64,000 nt of DNA from Aestuariispira ectoiniformans (GCF_025136295.1 NZ_CP062788.1:186001-250000); one strand, 5' to 3'; positions 37,176 to 45,999 are shown, counted from the stretch's first letter. The notes: a model not told the origin generated them from the letters alone. Made by a program: numbers and translations.

Positions 37176-37946
37176 GTGAATAGTCGCACCAACAACTTCT
37201 CCCCTGCTGCATTCGACATGACGCAAAAGCCGGCCACGCGGGAAAATTCCGCCGAAGGGCTGAGCCCCTGCGCGGCCTGCGCGGTTCGCGATCTGTCGCT
37301 GTGCAATGTTCTGGACGAAGACGAACTGTCGATGCTGGCCAGCATCGTCACGTCGTTGGAAGTGCCCGCACGCGCGCCGATCATCGACGAAGGGGAATCC
37401 GCCGATTATCTCTTCAATGTGACCGGCGGCGCGGTAAAACTGTTCAAGCTGTTGGCCGATGGCCGACGGCAGATCACGGGTTTTCTGTTCCCCGGCGATT
37501 TCCTCGGCATTGCCATGAACGAGACCTACGCCTATTCGGCAGAGGCCGTGAGCCCGGTCAAGCTGTGCCGCTTCCCGCGCGCCAAGTTGGAAAATATGCT
37601 GGACCGTTTTCCCCATCTGGAAAAACGTCTTCTGGGCATGGCGTCCAACGAACTGGCGCAGGCGCAGGATCAGATGCTGTTGCTGGGCCGGAAGACGGCC
37701 AAGGAAAAGCTGTGTTCCTTCCTTGTTTCCCTTGCGCGCCGCGCGGAACGCCGTGGTGACGAACCCGGCCCGATCTATGTTCCGATGAGCCGTGCCGATA
37801 TCGGGGACTATCTCGGACTGACGACCGAAACGGTCAGCCGGACCTTCACCAACCTCAAACGCGACGGCATCATTCGTCTGCGTGAAGGCGGCATGGTGGA
37901 AATTCCCGATTTCGATCATCTGGAAGAACTGGCCGACGGTATCTAG
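37176..37946 (+). CDS. FNR-type oxygen-responsive regulator with full 4Fe-4S cysteine set
   Basis: 256 residues, GTG start. N-terminal cysteines C32, C35 and C43 (C-N2-C-N7-C) plus C131 in VKLCRFP are the four ligands of FnrL/FnrN/AadR-type proteins. The beta-roll is at about 55-150, and the dimer helix and the winged helix end in LGLTTETVSRTFTNLKRDG; ETVSR is the FNR recognition signature for TTGAT-N4-ATCAA. It should activate or repress respiratory genes under low oxygen. A perfect FNR box exists at 50535 upstream of the aa3 operon. No box was found in its own upstream region. It converges with a LysR gene, with overlapping stops. Confidence 0.95.
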   Translation: MNSRTNNFSPAAFDMTQKPATRENSAEGLSPCAACAVRDLSLCNVLDEDELSMLASIVTSLEVPARAPIIDEGESADYLFNVTGGAVKLFKLLADGRRQITGFLFPGDFLGIAMNETYAYSAEAVSPVKLCRFPRAKLENMLDRFPHLEKRLLGMASNELAQAQDQMLLLGRKTAKEKLCSFLVSLARRAERRGDEPGPIYVPMSRADIGDYLGLTTETVSRTFTNLKRDGIIRLREGGMVEIPDFDHLEELADGI

Positions 37947-38833
37947 CAGGCTTCGGCCTCTCCCGGAATATGGGTTTTCAGCCACTCGACAAGCTCTGCA
38001 AGTTTGCCGCGCCCGTCGAGTGGCCGAAGCGACAGGGCAACATAATCGCACCCCGAATAGTCGAAGCCGAACGGGGCGATAAGATGGCCCGCGTCGATGT
38101 CTTCCTGCACCATCAGGGAGGGACCGATCGCAATCCCCAGCCCGGCGACGGCGGCCTGCAGCGAAAAGTAAAAATGGTCGAAGACGCGTTCCCGCCCGTT
38201 GTGCTGAAGCGGCTGCGCATTCCTTGACCAATCCCGCCAGGCATCGGGCCGGGTCTTTGTATGCAACAATGTCACCTGCCCCATATCGCCCTTCACACGG
38301 GCCCAATAGTCGGGATGACAAACCGGCCCCACCATCTCGCGGACCAGTGGTGTGGCATGATAATGCTCCGGCCATTGAAAATCCGACCGCCGGATTGCCA
38401 GATCGACACCCTGCTTCGCCAGGTCGATGCCGCCACCGGCGGTGCGAAGCTGAACTGTTGTATCCCGGACGTCGCGGTCTATTTCCGCCAGTCGGGGCAT
38501 AAGCCAGCGCATCGACAATGTCGGCTCACAGGACAGCACCAGCACCTCATCCTCACCCTCCTGACGTACCGTATCGACCACGGCCCCCAACTGCTGCAAC
38601 AGGTCGGTCAGGCGACCGGACAGCAAACGTCCTTTCCTTGTAAGGAATATCCTGCGATTGCGGCGCTCGAATAAAGGAAAACCGAAAAATTGTTCAAGCT
38701 GCTGAACTGAACGGCTGACAGCCCCATGGGTCAGGTTCAACTCCCTCGCGGCCAAGGTAATGCTTTCCAGCCTCCCCGCGGCCTCAAATCCGACAAGGGC
38801 CCCCATTGGCGGCAACTCCCGACGCAGGCTCAT
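37943..38833 (-). CDS. LysR-family regulator (GcvA-like)
   Basis: 296 residues. The N-terminal helix-turn-helix (ITLAARELNLTHGAVSRSVQ QLE pattern) is followed by a two-lobed effector domain of the GcvA/TrpI-like group (GVDLAIRRSDFQWPEH, AVAGLGIAIGPSLMV). It is divergent from the LysE-type exporter at 38939 and probably controls it and itself from the 105-base gap. Its effector is unknown. Confidence 0.92.
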   Translation of the reverse strand: MSLRRELPPMGALVGFEAAGRLESITLAARELNLTHGAVSRSVQQLEQFFGFPLFERRNRRIFLTRKGRLLSGRLTDLLQQLGAVVDTVRQEGEDEVLVLSCEPTLSMRWLMPRLAEIDRDVRDTTVQLRTAGGGIDLAKQGVDLAIRRSDFQWPEHYHATPLVREMVGPVCHPDYWARVKGDMGQVTLLHTKTRPDAWRDWSRNAQPLQHNGRERVFDHFYFSLQAAVAGLGIAIGPSLMVQEDIDAGHLIAPFGFDYSGCDYVALSLRPLDGRGKLAELVEWLKTHIPGEAEAC

Positions 38834-38938
38834 CTGTGAGCATCCCTCACATAAACCGATAAATTAATTCGATTTTTTTCGCATAGAAACGCTGTTTATT
38901 AAAGGCAGGACATGAAAATCAGATAGGATTTTTAACCA

Positions 38939-39568
38939 ATGGATACTTGGGAAAGCCAAATCCTCGTCGTCGCAGGCGTTACTATTCTGGCAGTGATCAG
39001 CCCCGGCCCCGACTTTGCCGTAACCAGCCGCAACAGCCTGATGCATGGCCGGGCGGCGGGCCTGGCAACCGCCGCGGGGATTGCCTGCGGTGTGTCGGTG
39101 CATGTGACCTACACCCTGCTGGGCCTGGGCTACATACTGGCGAAGGCGGACTGGCTGCTGGACATCCTGCGCTATGGCGGGGCGGCCTATCTCGTCTATC
39201 TGGGGGTCAGCGCCTTCCTGAAGCAGCGTACGACAGCACAGAGCGCCATGCAGCAGGACGACCAGCCCTTACGCATTTCCCGGTTTCAGATGTTCCGGAA
39301 CGGCTTTCTGTGTAATGCCTTCAATCCCAAGACGGCGCTATTCTTCATCGCGCTTTTCAGTCAGGCGGTTGCCCCGACAACACCGATGCCGGCACAGATG
39401 GCTTTTGGCTTATTCATCGCGCTTGCCCATCTGGTCTGGTTTTCCATTGTCGCGGGCCTTTTGACCCACCCGACGCTGCAAGCCTGGTTCGGCCGCATCA
39501 AAACCGGCCTTGAGCGTGTGATCGGCCTGTGCCTCGTCGGGTTGGGGGTAAAACTGGCTCTGTCCTGA
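38939..39568 (+). CDS. LysE/RhtB-family amino-acid exporter
   Basis: 209 residues, six predicted spans. The family signature SPGPDFAVTSRNSLMHGR, with AAGLATAAGIACGVSVH after it, lies near the N-terminus, and FNPKTALFFIALFSQ follows in the middle. Proteins of this family export homoserine, threonine, lysine or related compounds. It is divergent from the LysR gene, the usual regulator-exporter pairing. Substrate not known. Confidence 0.92.
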   Translation: MDTWESQILVVAGVTILAVISPGPDFAVTSRNSLMHGRAAGLATAAGIACGVSVHVTYTLLGLGYILAKADWLLDILRYGGAAYLVYLGVSAFLKQRTTAQSAMQQDDQPLRISRFQMFRNGFLCNAFNPKTALFFIALFSQAVAPTTPMPAQMAFGLFIALAHLVWFSIVAGLLTHPTLQAWFGRIKTGLERVIGLCLVGLGVKLALS

Positions 39569-39590
39569 CCCTGCCCCGGAAAAAGGAAAA

Positions 39591-39616
39591 GGCCGCAGCA
39601 TTTGCTGCGGCCTTTT
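39591..39616. terminator. Bidirectional terminator between LysE-type gene and gpt
   Basis: GGCCGCAGCA / TGCTGCGGCC stem flanked by AAAAGGAAAA on the left and TTTT on the right, between convergent genes. Confidence 0.9.
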
Positions 39617-39636
39617 CCGTCGAACCATAGACCCGC

Positions 39637-40119
39637 TTACTTGCGGCGGTCCTTGATCGGCTTTGCGTAGGCCGGTTCCACGTCCCAGGGGAAGAGAATC
39701 CAGGTGTCCTGCGATACCTCGGTAATAAAGCTGTCCACCATCGGACGCCCCGCCGGCTTGGCATACACAGTCGCGAAATGCGCTTTCGGCAGCATCTCAC
39801 GGACAACACGGGCCGTAGTGCCGGTATCGACCAGATCGTCGATGATCAGCCAGCCTTCTCCGTCATCAGTTGCAACAACCTCTTTCAGAATCAGCGACTC
39901 TCCCAGGTCCTTATGTTCATAGGAGGATACGCAGGCGGTATCGATGAGGCGTATTTCAAGCTCCCGCGCAATAATTGCAGCAGGAACCAGGCCGCCACGC
40001 GTAATAGCTACGATTCCTTTAAACGGCCCCGCTTCGGCGAGACGCCATGCCAGGGCACGGGCATTCCGGTGCAACTCGTCCCAGGATACGGGAAAATCTA
40101 GATGATATTTGTCGCTCAC
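39637..40119 (-). CDS. gpt: Xanthine phosphoribosyltransferase
   Basis: 160 residues. The PRPP-binding motif is [15 protein letters not shown], with [19 protein letters not shown] before it and the C-terminal [10 protein letters not shown] typical of enteric-type Gpt. It salvages xanthine, guanine and hypoxanthine with PRPP. Stand-alone gene, read leftwards, terminator shared with the LysE-type gene. Confidence 0.94.
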   Translation of the reverse strand: MSDKYHLDFPVSWDELHRNARALAWRLAEAGPFKGIVAITRGGLVPAAIIARELEIRLIDTACVSSYEHKDLGESLILKEVVATDDGEGWLIIDDLVDTGTTARVVREMLPKAHFATVYAKPAGRPMVDSFITEVSQDTWILFPWDVEPAYAKPIKDRRK

Positions 40120-40240
40120 GACAAGTCCCCTTTATTGACCTTCTTGGACACCCCAACAAAGGGGCAAAAAAATTTTGCCGTTATTATACTATCCTTCGCC
40201 CATCGGCAAGAAGCGGTCATTTTTCCGGCTTCTAATAAAC

Positions 40241-40271
40241 AAGGCCCGGCGTCCTTAGACAGCCGGGCCTT
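40241..40271 (-). terminator. Terminator of the lipoprotein gene
   Basis: AAGGCCCGGC / GCCGGGCCTT perfect 10-bp arms with an 11-base loop, 28 bases after the leftward stop; followed on the minus strand by GTTTATT. Confidence 0.75.
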
Positions 40272-40298
40272 GCGTCTCGATTTTAGGCGGGACTTCGC

Positions 40299-41450
40299 TT
40301 AACGGACGAAAATCCGCACTTCATTGTTGGCCACATTGGGGTCGGTAGAGGCCAGAAGCTGTACGCGGCTGCTGGGTACGCCCATGTCGGTGAGCGTCCG
40401 CAGGACGTCTTCGGCATTCCGTTTGGCGGCGGCGCTGTTCAACGCCATCTGGGCTGCCGTCCCACGCTGCGGGCTAACCGCGACCAGATCAAAGGTCGCC
40501 GTCGGCTTGCGCGACAGGGCCAGGCTGACCGCATTGTAAAGCGCCTGTTGATATTCGACCTTCGGACGGTCAAAGCGGATGATCACCAGCGGACGTTCAT
40601 TCGCCTGCGGAACCGTTGCCTGACTTTCAGCACGGGCCAGGTTTTCGGTCTGCGTGAAGGCACGCGTCGCAAGGCTGGAGCCATACAGCTCGCCATTCTT
40701 GATCGCCAACGACAGGGTCGTCATGTTCTGGCGCTCGTTGTTCACATAAACATTCTGGCGGTTTATATCCTGGCTGAGGTCATTCATCAGACGGTCGATC
40801 TCGACCAGGGTCTGGTGAACCTCGTCCTCAAGCTTCTGCAACCGGATATGGTCTTCCTCGACCGCACCGCTCAGGCCGTAGGTGGCCTGGACGGAACTCA
40901 GCAGATACTGGCCGAAGGCGGCATGGTCGGCTGCTTCATTACTCAGCTTGGTCATCTGGGGAATGGTTTCCGCGACCTGTTCAAGCTCTACCTGCGCCTT
41001 GTTCCACTGGCTAACCAGGACCGGGTTACCCGGTGTCGAGCCACGCTGCAGGCGCGCCGTGATCTGACCAAGCAGCGCATGATACTGGTCCGACCCGGCC
41101 ATGGTCGTCGAACGAAGGCTCACGACCCGCTGGTCCAGCTTGCCGACTGCCTGCTGCAGTTTGCCGAGGTCACCATACATTGCCGTGATCTTGTCACCGA
41201 CGAAGGTGCCGCTGCTCTTGCCCGGGTCAACCATTTCGGTAGAGACCATAGGGGTCATGGTCTGTGCGGCGGGTTGCTGCACCACAACCGTCGGCTCCGA
41301 CGTTGCGTCCTGCTGTACTACTACAGGCGGCGGCGCTGTTTCCGCCGCCGGATCTTCCGCCTCAAGAGACGGCCAAAGCGAACCACCGCAGCCGGCCAAC
41401 ATCACCCCGGTCGCAACCAAAGCCGTGGCAAACTTCTTCGAAACACCCAT
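40299..41450 (-). CDS. Outer-membrane or envelope lipoprotein with coiled coil and OmpA-like end
   Basis: 383 residues. A lipoprotein signal (VATGVMLAGC, lipid Cys21) is followed by a Pro/Val/Gln-rich linker, a long helical region (about 85-265, likely coiled coil: LGKLQQAVGKLDQRVVSLRS) and a C-terminal domain (AAKRNAEDVLRTLTDMGVP ... EVRIFVR) resembling an OmpA-like peptidoglycan-binding fold. Asp follows two residues after the Cys only weakly, so sorting to the outer membrane is assumed. I do not recognise a named family. It stands alone. Confidence 0.7.
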   Translation of the reverse strand: MGVSKKFATALVATGVMLAGCGGSLWPSLEAEDPAAETAPPPVVVQQDATSEPTVVVQQPAAQTMTPMVSTEMVDPGKSSGTFVGDKITAMYGDLGKLQQAVGKLDQRVVSLRSTTMAGSDQYHALLGQITARLQRGSTPGNPVLVSQWNKAQVELEQVAETIPQMTKLSNEAADHAAFGQYLLSSVQATYGLSGAVEEDHIRLQKLEDEVHQTLVEIDRLMNDLSQDINRQNVYVNNERQNMTTLSLAIKNGELYGSSLATRAFTQTENLARAESQATVPQANERPLVIIRFDRPKVEYQQALYNAVSLALSRKPTATFDLVAVSPQRGTAAQMALNSAAAKRNAEDVLRTLTDMGVPSSRVQLLASTDPNVANNEVRIFVR

Positions 41451-41828
41451 GCCCCAAATCTGCCTTTATCTAAAAATCGAAACCCCAGATCCGATCAAAC
41501 CTCAAAACAAAGGTCTACAACCGGACCGTATAGAATCTATTTAAACCGATTTGCACACTAATGCAAAAAGCCCCAGCGCAACAACCTGTTAGACCGACAT
41601 TGATTCATATTTTCTATGCCGGTCGATGCGATACTACTTGACTGGCCTGCAGGTCACAAGCGGGTTATCTATATAAAGAGCGCCTGTCTTTGCGGGAAAA
41701 TCGCAAGCTTTTGTGCCCGGCCGTCACATTTTTTTAAAAAACATTTGAATCCGGGCTTGCCAAACCCGACGCCGTGCAGTACATCCCCGTCGTCGCCAAC
41801 GAACGGGGCGGCAAACAAAATCGAATAT
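41451..41828. other. 378-bp intergenic region before tRNA-Arg
   Basis: Holds the promoters of the leftward lipoprotein gene and the rightward tRNA. No reading frame, repeat or RNA structure stood out. Confidence 0.5.
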
Positions 41829-41905
41829 GCGCCCGTAGCTCAGCTGGATAGAGCATTTGACTACGAATCAAAAGGTCGGGAGTTCGAATCTTCCCGGGCG
41901 CGCCA
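41829..41905 (+). tRNA. tRNA-Arg(ACG)
   Basis: 77 bases with encoded CCA. Acceptor GCGCCCG / CGGGCGC, D-loop AGCTGGATAGAGC, anticodon loop CTACGAA and T-arm GTTCGAATC all fit. ACG would be deaminated to ICG to read CGN codons. Confidence 0.97.
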
Positions 41906-41907
41906 CA

Positions 41908-41939
41908 AACCCCTTACAGCTCTGCTGTGAGGGGTTTTT
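41908..41939 (+). terminator. Terminator of tRNA-Arg
   Basis: AACCCCTTACAG and CTGTGAGGGGTT arms form a near-perfect stem (one G-T pair) followed by TTTTTG, starting 3 bases after the tRNA. Confidence 0.9.
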
Positions 41940-41990
41940 GTTTATCCTCCCTAACCGCAACTACCGGTATAGTGACTTCGGGCACTACTC

Positions 41991-42028
41991 TGTGACAATT
42001 TAATGTCGGAATCCTTGACAGAGTCACA
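41991..42028 (+). promoter_or_regulatory. Inverted repeat, possible enhancer for the sigma-54 promoter
   Basis: TGTGAC (41991-41996) and GTCACA (42023-42028) form a dyad with a 26-base gap, centred about 85 bases upstream of the sigma-54 -12 element. This is the distance range of enhancer-binding proteins. The dyad is short, so it may be chance. Confidence 0.35.
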
Positions 42029-42082
42029 AAGAGGAATCTCCAAAGTTTTTATAACATATTGTTTTTAATATATTATTTTTCT

Positions 42083-42098
42083 TGGCACGCTCGTTGCT
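42083..42098 (+). promoter_or_regulatory. Sigma-54 promoter of the PEP-CTERM gene
   Basis: TGGCAC-GCTCG-TTGCT matches the -24/-12 consensus exactly, with 10 bases between the GG and GC dinucleotides. Transcription would start near 42109, leaving a leader of about 40 bases before ATG 42148 with its own ribosome site (GAGGAGAGCAAAG). An AT-rich tract precedes it. Confidence 0.85.
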
Positions 42099-42147
42099 TA
42101 GTAAGGGGCAGAGCCTATTTACGATATTGCGTTTGAGGAGAGCAAAG

Positions 42148-42753
42148 ATGAACATGTTTAAGACGTTGATCGCAACAGCGACAGTCGCAATCGGCACGCT
42201 CGCGATGGCTGCCAACGCCGATGCCGGCATGGTTTATGCCAATTCTTGGCAGAATTATAACCCCGGCCTGCAGAAAAATGGGGATTCTCTCCGTTCAGAC
42301 CGCGTTAACCCGGCACATGCTCTGGGGGCAACGGATGGCGATTTCGTCAGCCTCGGTTTCGGCGGTTCTCTGGAACTGGGTTTCGGGACTACTTTCGGCG
42401 CCAGCACGATGGTTATTGAAACCACCTTCGGCAGCCAGACCCCGGGCACCTATCCGGAACAGGCACAGGTTGAAGTTCGCGATGCAATCGACGGCACCTG
42501 GTATACCGCAGGCATCGTACAGGTTAACGGCGGCAGCCTGAGCCTGTTTGGCTTCGGCAACGAAATCTTTGACCTGATGCGGATTACCGATGTGTCCGAC
42601 ATCAATGACCCTCGCTTCATCTATCCGGTTGACGACGGTTATGACATTGACTCCGTTCGCACGATTGCCGTTGCCGAGCCTGCTGCACTGGCAATCCTCG
42701 GTCTTGGCCTGATGGGCATTGGTTTCGCCGCAAGGCGTCGCCGGGCCGCATAA
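42148..42753 (+). CDS. Secreted PEP-CTERM sorting-domain protein
   Basis: 201 residues. ATG 42148 is fixed by the ribosome site GAGGAGAG and by the sigma-54 promoter, which excludes the longer frame from 42082. A signal peptide (MNMFKTLIATATVAIGTLAM, cleaved near ANADA-G) precedes a beta-rich middle of Gly, Asp and aromatic residues. It ends in AEPAALAILGLGLMGIGFAA and RRRR: the PEP-like motif, hydrophobic helix and basic tail handled by exosortase EpsH/XrtA-type enzymes. The protein is probably an extracellular or surface component linked to exopolysaccharide. Exosortase is not in this window. Confidence 0.85.
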   Translation: MNMFKTLIATATVAIGTLAMAANADAGMVYANSWQNYNPGLQKNGDSLRSDRVNPAHALGATDGDFVSLGFGGSLELGFGTTFGASTMVIETTFGSQTPGTYPEQAQVEVRDAIDGTWYTAGIVQVNGGSLSLFGFGNEIFDLMRITDVSDINDPRFIYPVDDGYDIDSVRTIAVAEPAALAILGLGLMGIGFAARRRRAA

Positions 42754-42780
42754 TCCAGCCAACGCAATATCGATTAAAAG

Positions 42781-42811
42781 TCGGCGGCCTTCGGGTCGCC
42801 GATTTTTTTTG
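42781..42811 (+). terminator. Terminator of the PEP-CTERM gene
   Basis: TCGGCGGCC-TTCG-GGTCGCCGA stem followed by eight T. Confidence 0.88.
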
Positions 42812-43021
42812 TGGCCTCAAGCAGCATAAATCCCACTAAAACCTATGCGGACGGGTAGGTTCGCGCCCCTCCTTTGTGTGAAAATTTCTTGACATGCAAA
42901 AAACGCATAACGCCCTTTCGGGAATAGCGCTTTTTCGTCGCAGGGAAGGGGCGCATATTCCCAATCAAGAAAACCAAGGAATTTTGAACACGAAGACGAC
43001 AAGGCCCGGAGGGTTAAGAAA

Positions 43022-43168
43022 ATGAACAGCATCAGAAAACGTTATTCCCAGTGGAGCAAATACCGCCGCACCCTGCGCGAACTGCGCTCACTGGACGATC
43101 GTGAACTCAACGATCTGGGCTTCGGTCGCGGAGATATCGAAACCGTCGCTCGCCGCGCCGTACGCTAA
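43022..43168 (+). CDS. DUF1127 small protein
   Basis: 48 residues (MNSIRKRYSQWSKYRRTLRE then LRSLDDRELNDLGFGRGDIE). The C-terminal block R-x-L-x-x-L-D-D-R-x-L-x-D-L-G-x-x-R-x-x-I is the DUF1127 (YjiS-like) signature. GGAGGG precedes ATG by about ten bases. These basic small proteins are common in alphaproteobacteria, where some bind RNA and affect phosphate or nucleic-acid metabolism; the role here is unknown. A strong terminator follows. Confidence 0.93.
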   Translation: MNSIRKRYSQWSKYRRTLRELRSLDDRELNDLGFGRGDIETVARRAVR

Positions 43169-43211
43169 ACACGAATTTATTACACCTCCCTTAGACGACT
43201 CCCTCGAAATT

Positions 43212-43247
43212 AGGCGCCTTGGATTAATCCAGGCGCCTTCTTTTTTT
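43212..43247. terminator. Terminator after the DUF1127 gene
   Basis: AGGCGCCTTGGAT / ATCCAGGCGCCTT arms form a long stem, followed by seven T. It also separates the convergent gene at 43279. Confidence 0.92.
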
Positions 43248-43278
43248 GCGTCGCGACGGTTGGCGGATCTCAGGCTTG

Positions 43279-43953
43279 CTACTGGGGCTGCTTCTTTGTG
43301 ACCCCTGCCGGATCATAGGCAATTCTCATCGCTCCCAGGCGCTTCAGCATGGTGATCAGCGTATCACGCGACACAGGCCAGCCATTCTGGTCCTTGAGGT
43401 CGAATTTATCCCCGCGCCAGTGATGATATGTCTTGATGAAGCTGTCGTGGACCTTGTCCAGACGCATGGCCGTGATGTCACCGACATCGGGTGAATAACC
43501 GAATTCGGAATGGGCGTTGGTATAGCTGCCGCACATGATCGCCAGAAGTACGGTGGTATCGTTCTGGTTCATGACCTCGACGTTGAAATGATCACGACCA
43601 CATTTCTGCGCGAAGACCGCAACACTGCCGTCGACAAACTGCTTGAAGGAATACTTCGGCTCATAGGTTGCCATAATTGCATAGAGCGCGGTCCAGTGTT
43701 CGAAATCCTCGCCCTTGGGGATTTGCTCCAGGATGAACACATTATCCTTCTGGTTCCGGTAAAACTCGCTCTGCGCCCGGGGGTCGCCTCCGCTGACCCA
43801 GGAGGGTGCGGGGTATTGCACCATGGCATCGTTCAGGCGGATCGACTGAAAGATGCCCGGATTGTCGGCCGTCTTCTGTTCTGCAAAGGCGATGACTGGC
43901 GTAAACGCCAGCACGGCGGCGGCAACGAGTCCCTTAAACCTGCACATTCCCAT
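43279..43953 (-). CDS. Secreted protein of unknown function, last gene of the oxidase operon
   Basis: 224 residues from ATG 43953, which has AGGAGG upstream; the longer frame is unsupported. A signal peptide (FKGLVAAAVLAFTPVIAFA, cut before EQK) is followed by a globular domain with two Cys (FAQKCGRDHF, AIMCGSYTNA) that could form a disulfide. I do not recognise a family. It lies 47 bases after surf1, so it may belong to the transcript and act in the periplasm, but a role in oxidase assembly is only suggested by position. Confidence 0.65.
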   Translation of the reverse strand: MGMCRFKGLVAAAVLAFTPVIAFAEQKTADNPGIFQSIRLNDAMVQYPAPSWVSGGDPRAQSEFYRNQKDNVFILEQIPKGEDFEHWTALYAIMATYEPKYSFKQFVDGSVAVFAQKCGRDHFNVEVMNQNDTTVLLAIMCGSYTNAHSEFGYSPDVGDITAMRLDKVHDSFIKTYHHWRGDKFDLKDQNGWPVSRDTLITMLKRLGAMRIAYDPAGVTKKQPQ

Positions 43954-44000
43954 CACCACATCGCCTCCTGCACGTTGATTCCACAATAGCCGTCGACCTG

Positions 44001-44717
44001 TTAGTCCTCGTCGGCCTCCTTGAGCGCCTCCTGACGGGCGTAGGCAAGGTAGATAACAAGCAACGCACCAGCCAGACCAAACCAGGTCAGGGCATATTGC
44101 AGGTGGTTGTTGGGCACGTCGAGGGTCCATTGCGCACCAACCGGATATTCGCCCGGGATATCCTTGTCACCGGAAAGGATATAGTAGTTTTCGAAGTTCA
44201 ACTTTGCGAGCTGCGCCATCCGGTCGAGGTCAATATAGAACCAGTTGTTCTTTTCGATATCGTTATCCGGCGTGAACACACTTGCACCCTTCGGGAAGCG
44301 AAGGATGCCCGTCACGGTAACCTCGCCCTCTATCTGCCCCTGCTTACGGGTCGCCGGATCAACCTTGTCAAACGGCACCCAGCCACGGTCGACCAGAACC
44401 GCGCCATCACCGTCATCACGGATCAGCGGAGTCAGGATATGCATACCCGCATTGCCGTTGAGAGACCGGTTCACGAGGTAGAATTCATGGGCGTTATCGA
44501 AATGCCCTGTGACGGTAACTGCACGAAATTCATCCGCAGCCTCGTCCAGCATGCCTTTCGGCAGATCGACCGGCACCTGCTCCGCACGGGACTGAAGGCG
44601 ATCAATCAGTGTTTCTTTCCATTGCAGGCGATGGAGCTGCCATACGCCAAGCCCCACCAAGACGATCAGGGCCGGCACCGTGAACAGCGTCGGCATAAAA
44701 CGGAATTTAAACTTCAT
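44001..44717 (-). CDS. surf1: SURF1-family cytochrome oxidase assembly protein
   Basis: 238 residues with one span at each end (about 8-26 and 210-230) around a periplasmic domain. RFMPTLFTVPALIVLVGLGV and WQLHRLQWKE near the N-terminus, VNRSLNGNAGMHILTPL, and LVDRGWVPFD are SURF1 hallmarks. It helps insert heme a into subunit I. It overlaps nothing but follows the DUF983 gene by 6 bases. Confidence 0.95.
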   Translation of the reverse strand: MKFKFRFMPTLFTVPALIVLVGLGVWQLHRLQWKETLIDRLQSRAEQVPVDLPKGMLDEAADEFRAVTVTGHFDNAHEFYLVNRSLNGNAGMHILTPLIRDDGDGAVLVDRGWVPFDKVDPATRKQGQIEGEVTVTGILRFPKGASVFTPDNDIEKNNWFYIDLDRMAQLAKLNFENYYILSGDKDIPGEYPVGAQWTLDVPNNHLQYALTWFGLAGALLVIYLAYARQEALKEADED

Positions 44718-44723
44718 GAGCCC

Positions 44724-45107
44724 TCAGTCTTCTTCGTCGAAAGTGTCGCCACCGGTATCTCCGGCGCGATGCTGATATTGCAACGCCAGCAGGATACCCT
44801 TCAAGGGGCGAATCAGCGCAAGGGCCACGATAATGATCACCGGAATGGTAATCACCATCTGAAACCAGATCGGTGCATCAAACGCCAGCTGCAGCCACAG
44901 CCCGAGCCCGACACCGATAAAGCCCACGATCAGGATGATAAAGGGGATGGGCCCGTCGCCGACATTGGCCTTGCCAAAGTCCAGACCGCAATTGTCACAA
45001 TTATCCGCTATGTCGAATGCGCCGGAAAACAAACGGCCCTGCCCACATCGTGGGCAGCGGCCGCGTAGTCCGGTCGACCAAGGGGATTGCGGGGGATACT
45101 CGCTCAT
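44724..45107 (-). CDS. DUF983 membrane protein
   Basis: 127 residues. The zinc-ribbon-like N-terminus (RGRCPRCGQGRLF ... NCDNCGLDF) and two spans (IPFIILIVGFIGVGLGLWLQ; MVITIPVIIIVALALI) match DUF983, which is often found beside surf1 and ctaE in alphaproteobacteria. Likely involved in oxidase biogenesis or expression, exact role unknown. Confidence 0.88.
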   Translation of the reverse strand: MSEYPPQSPWSTGLRGRCPRCGQGRLFSGAFDIADNCDNCGLDFGKANVGDGPIPFIILIVGFIGVGLGLWLQLAFDAPIWFQMVITIPVIIIVALALIRPLKGILLALQYQHRAGDTGGDTFDEED

Positions 45108-45153
45108 CTTGGTCTCAACCTTATATTAAAGCGTCTCTGGACGGGAAGCTGCC

Positions 45154-45999
45154 TCAGCTACCCCACCAGTAAACGCAAACAAACAGGAACAGCCAGACGA
45201 CGTCGACGAAGTGCCAGTACCAGGCAGCAGCTTCGAAGCCAAAGTGATGGCTGGGTGTAAAGTCGCCTTTGATCGTCCGGAACAGGCAAACCGCCAGGAA
45301 GATCGTACCGACGATCACATGGAAACCGTGGAAACCGGTGGCCATGTAGAAAGTGGAAGCGTAGATGCCGTCCTTGATGCCGAAAGCAGCGTGGCTGTAC
45401 TCAAAAGCCTGCAGGGAGGTGAAGAGCACACCCAGCAGCACCGTGATTGCAAGGCCCTGGATGACCTGGTCACGATGACCTTCGCGCAGCGCATGATGCG
45501 CCCAGGTAACCGTGCAGCCACTCAGCAGCAGGATCAGCGTATTCATGAAGGGCAGTTCAAAGGCGTCGAAAGATTCGATATCCGCCGGCGGCCACATACC
45601 GCCGATGAAGTCGGCGCGCAGATACTGGCGGACGTCATCAAAGAAAAGCGCGGGATCGAAGTAAGCCCAGAAGAAGGCGACAAAGAACATCACTTCGGAT
45701 GCGATGAACAGCGCCATGCCATACCGCAGGCCAAGCTGTACAACCGGCTTGTGGTGACCGGCATGGGCTTCGCGGATAACGTCGCGCCACCAGACGAACA
45801 TGGTGTAAAGAACCATCAGCAGGCCCGGTGCAACCTTCCACGGGCCGAGACCGGCCAGGTTGGGTGCGAACATATCCGGGTGGAAGTACCAAACGGCACC
45901 AAAGGCCAAGACAAAGCCTGCGATAGACCCAAGCAGGGGCCACGGGCTCGGGTCGACCAGATGATAATCGTGGTTCGGGGCGTGATTGTCAGCGCTCAT
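45154..45999 (-). CDS. ctaE: Cytochrome c oxidase subunit III
   Basis: 281 residues, seven spans. HDYHLVDPSPWPLLGSIAGF at the N-terminus, EVMFFVAFFWAYFDPALF in the middle and FYMATGFHGFHVIVGTIFL near the C-terminus are invariant subunit III segments. Part of the aa3-type oxidase, stabilising the oxygen-reduction site over many turnovers. It follows ctaG. Confidence 0.98.
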   Translation of the reverse strand: MSADNHAPNHDYHLVDPSPWPLLGSIAGFVLAFGAVWYFHPDMFAPNLAGLGPWKVAPGLLMVLYTMFVWWRDVIREAHAGHHKPVVQLGLRYGMALFIASEVMFFVAFFWAYFDPALFFDDVRQYLRADFIGGMWPPADIESFDAFELPFMNTLILLLSGCTVTWAHHALREGHRDQVIQGLAITVLLGVLFTSLQAFEYSHAAFGIKDGIYASTFYMATGFHGFHVIVGTIFLAVCLFRTIKGDFTPSHHFGFEAAAWYWHFVDVVWLFLFVCVYWWGS

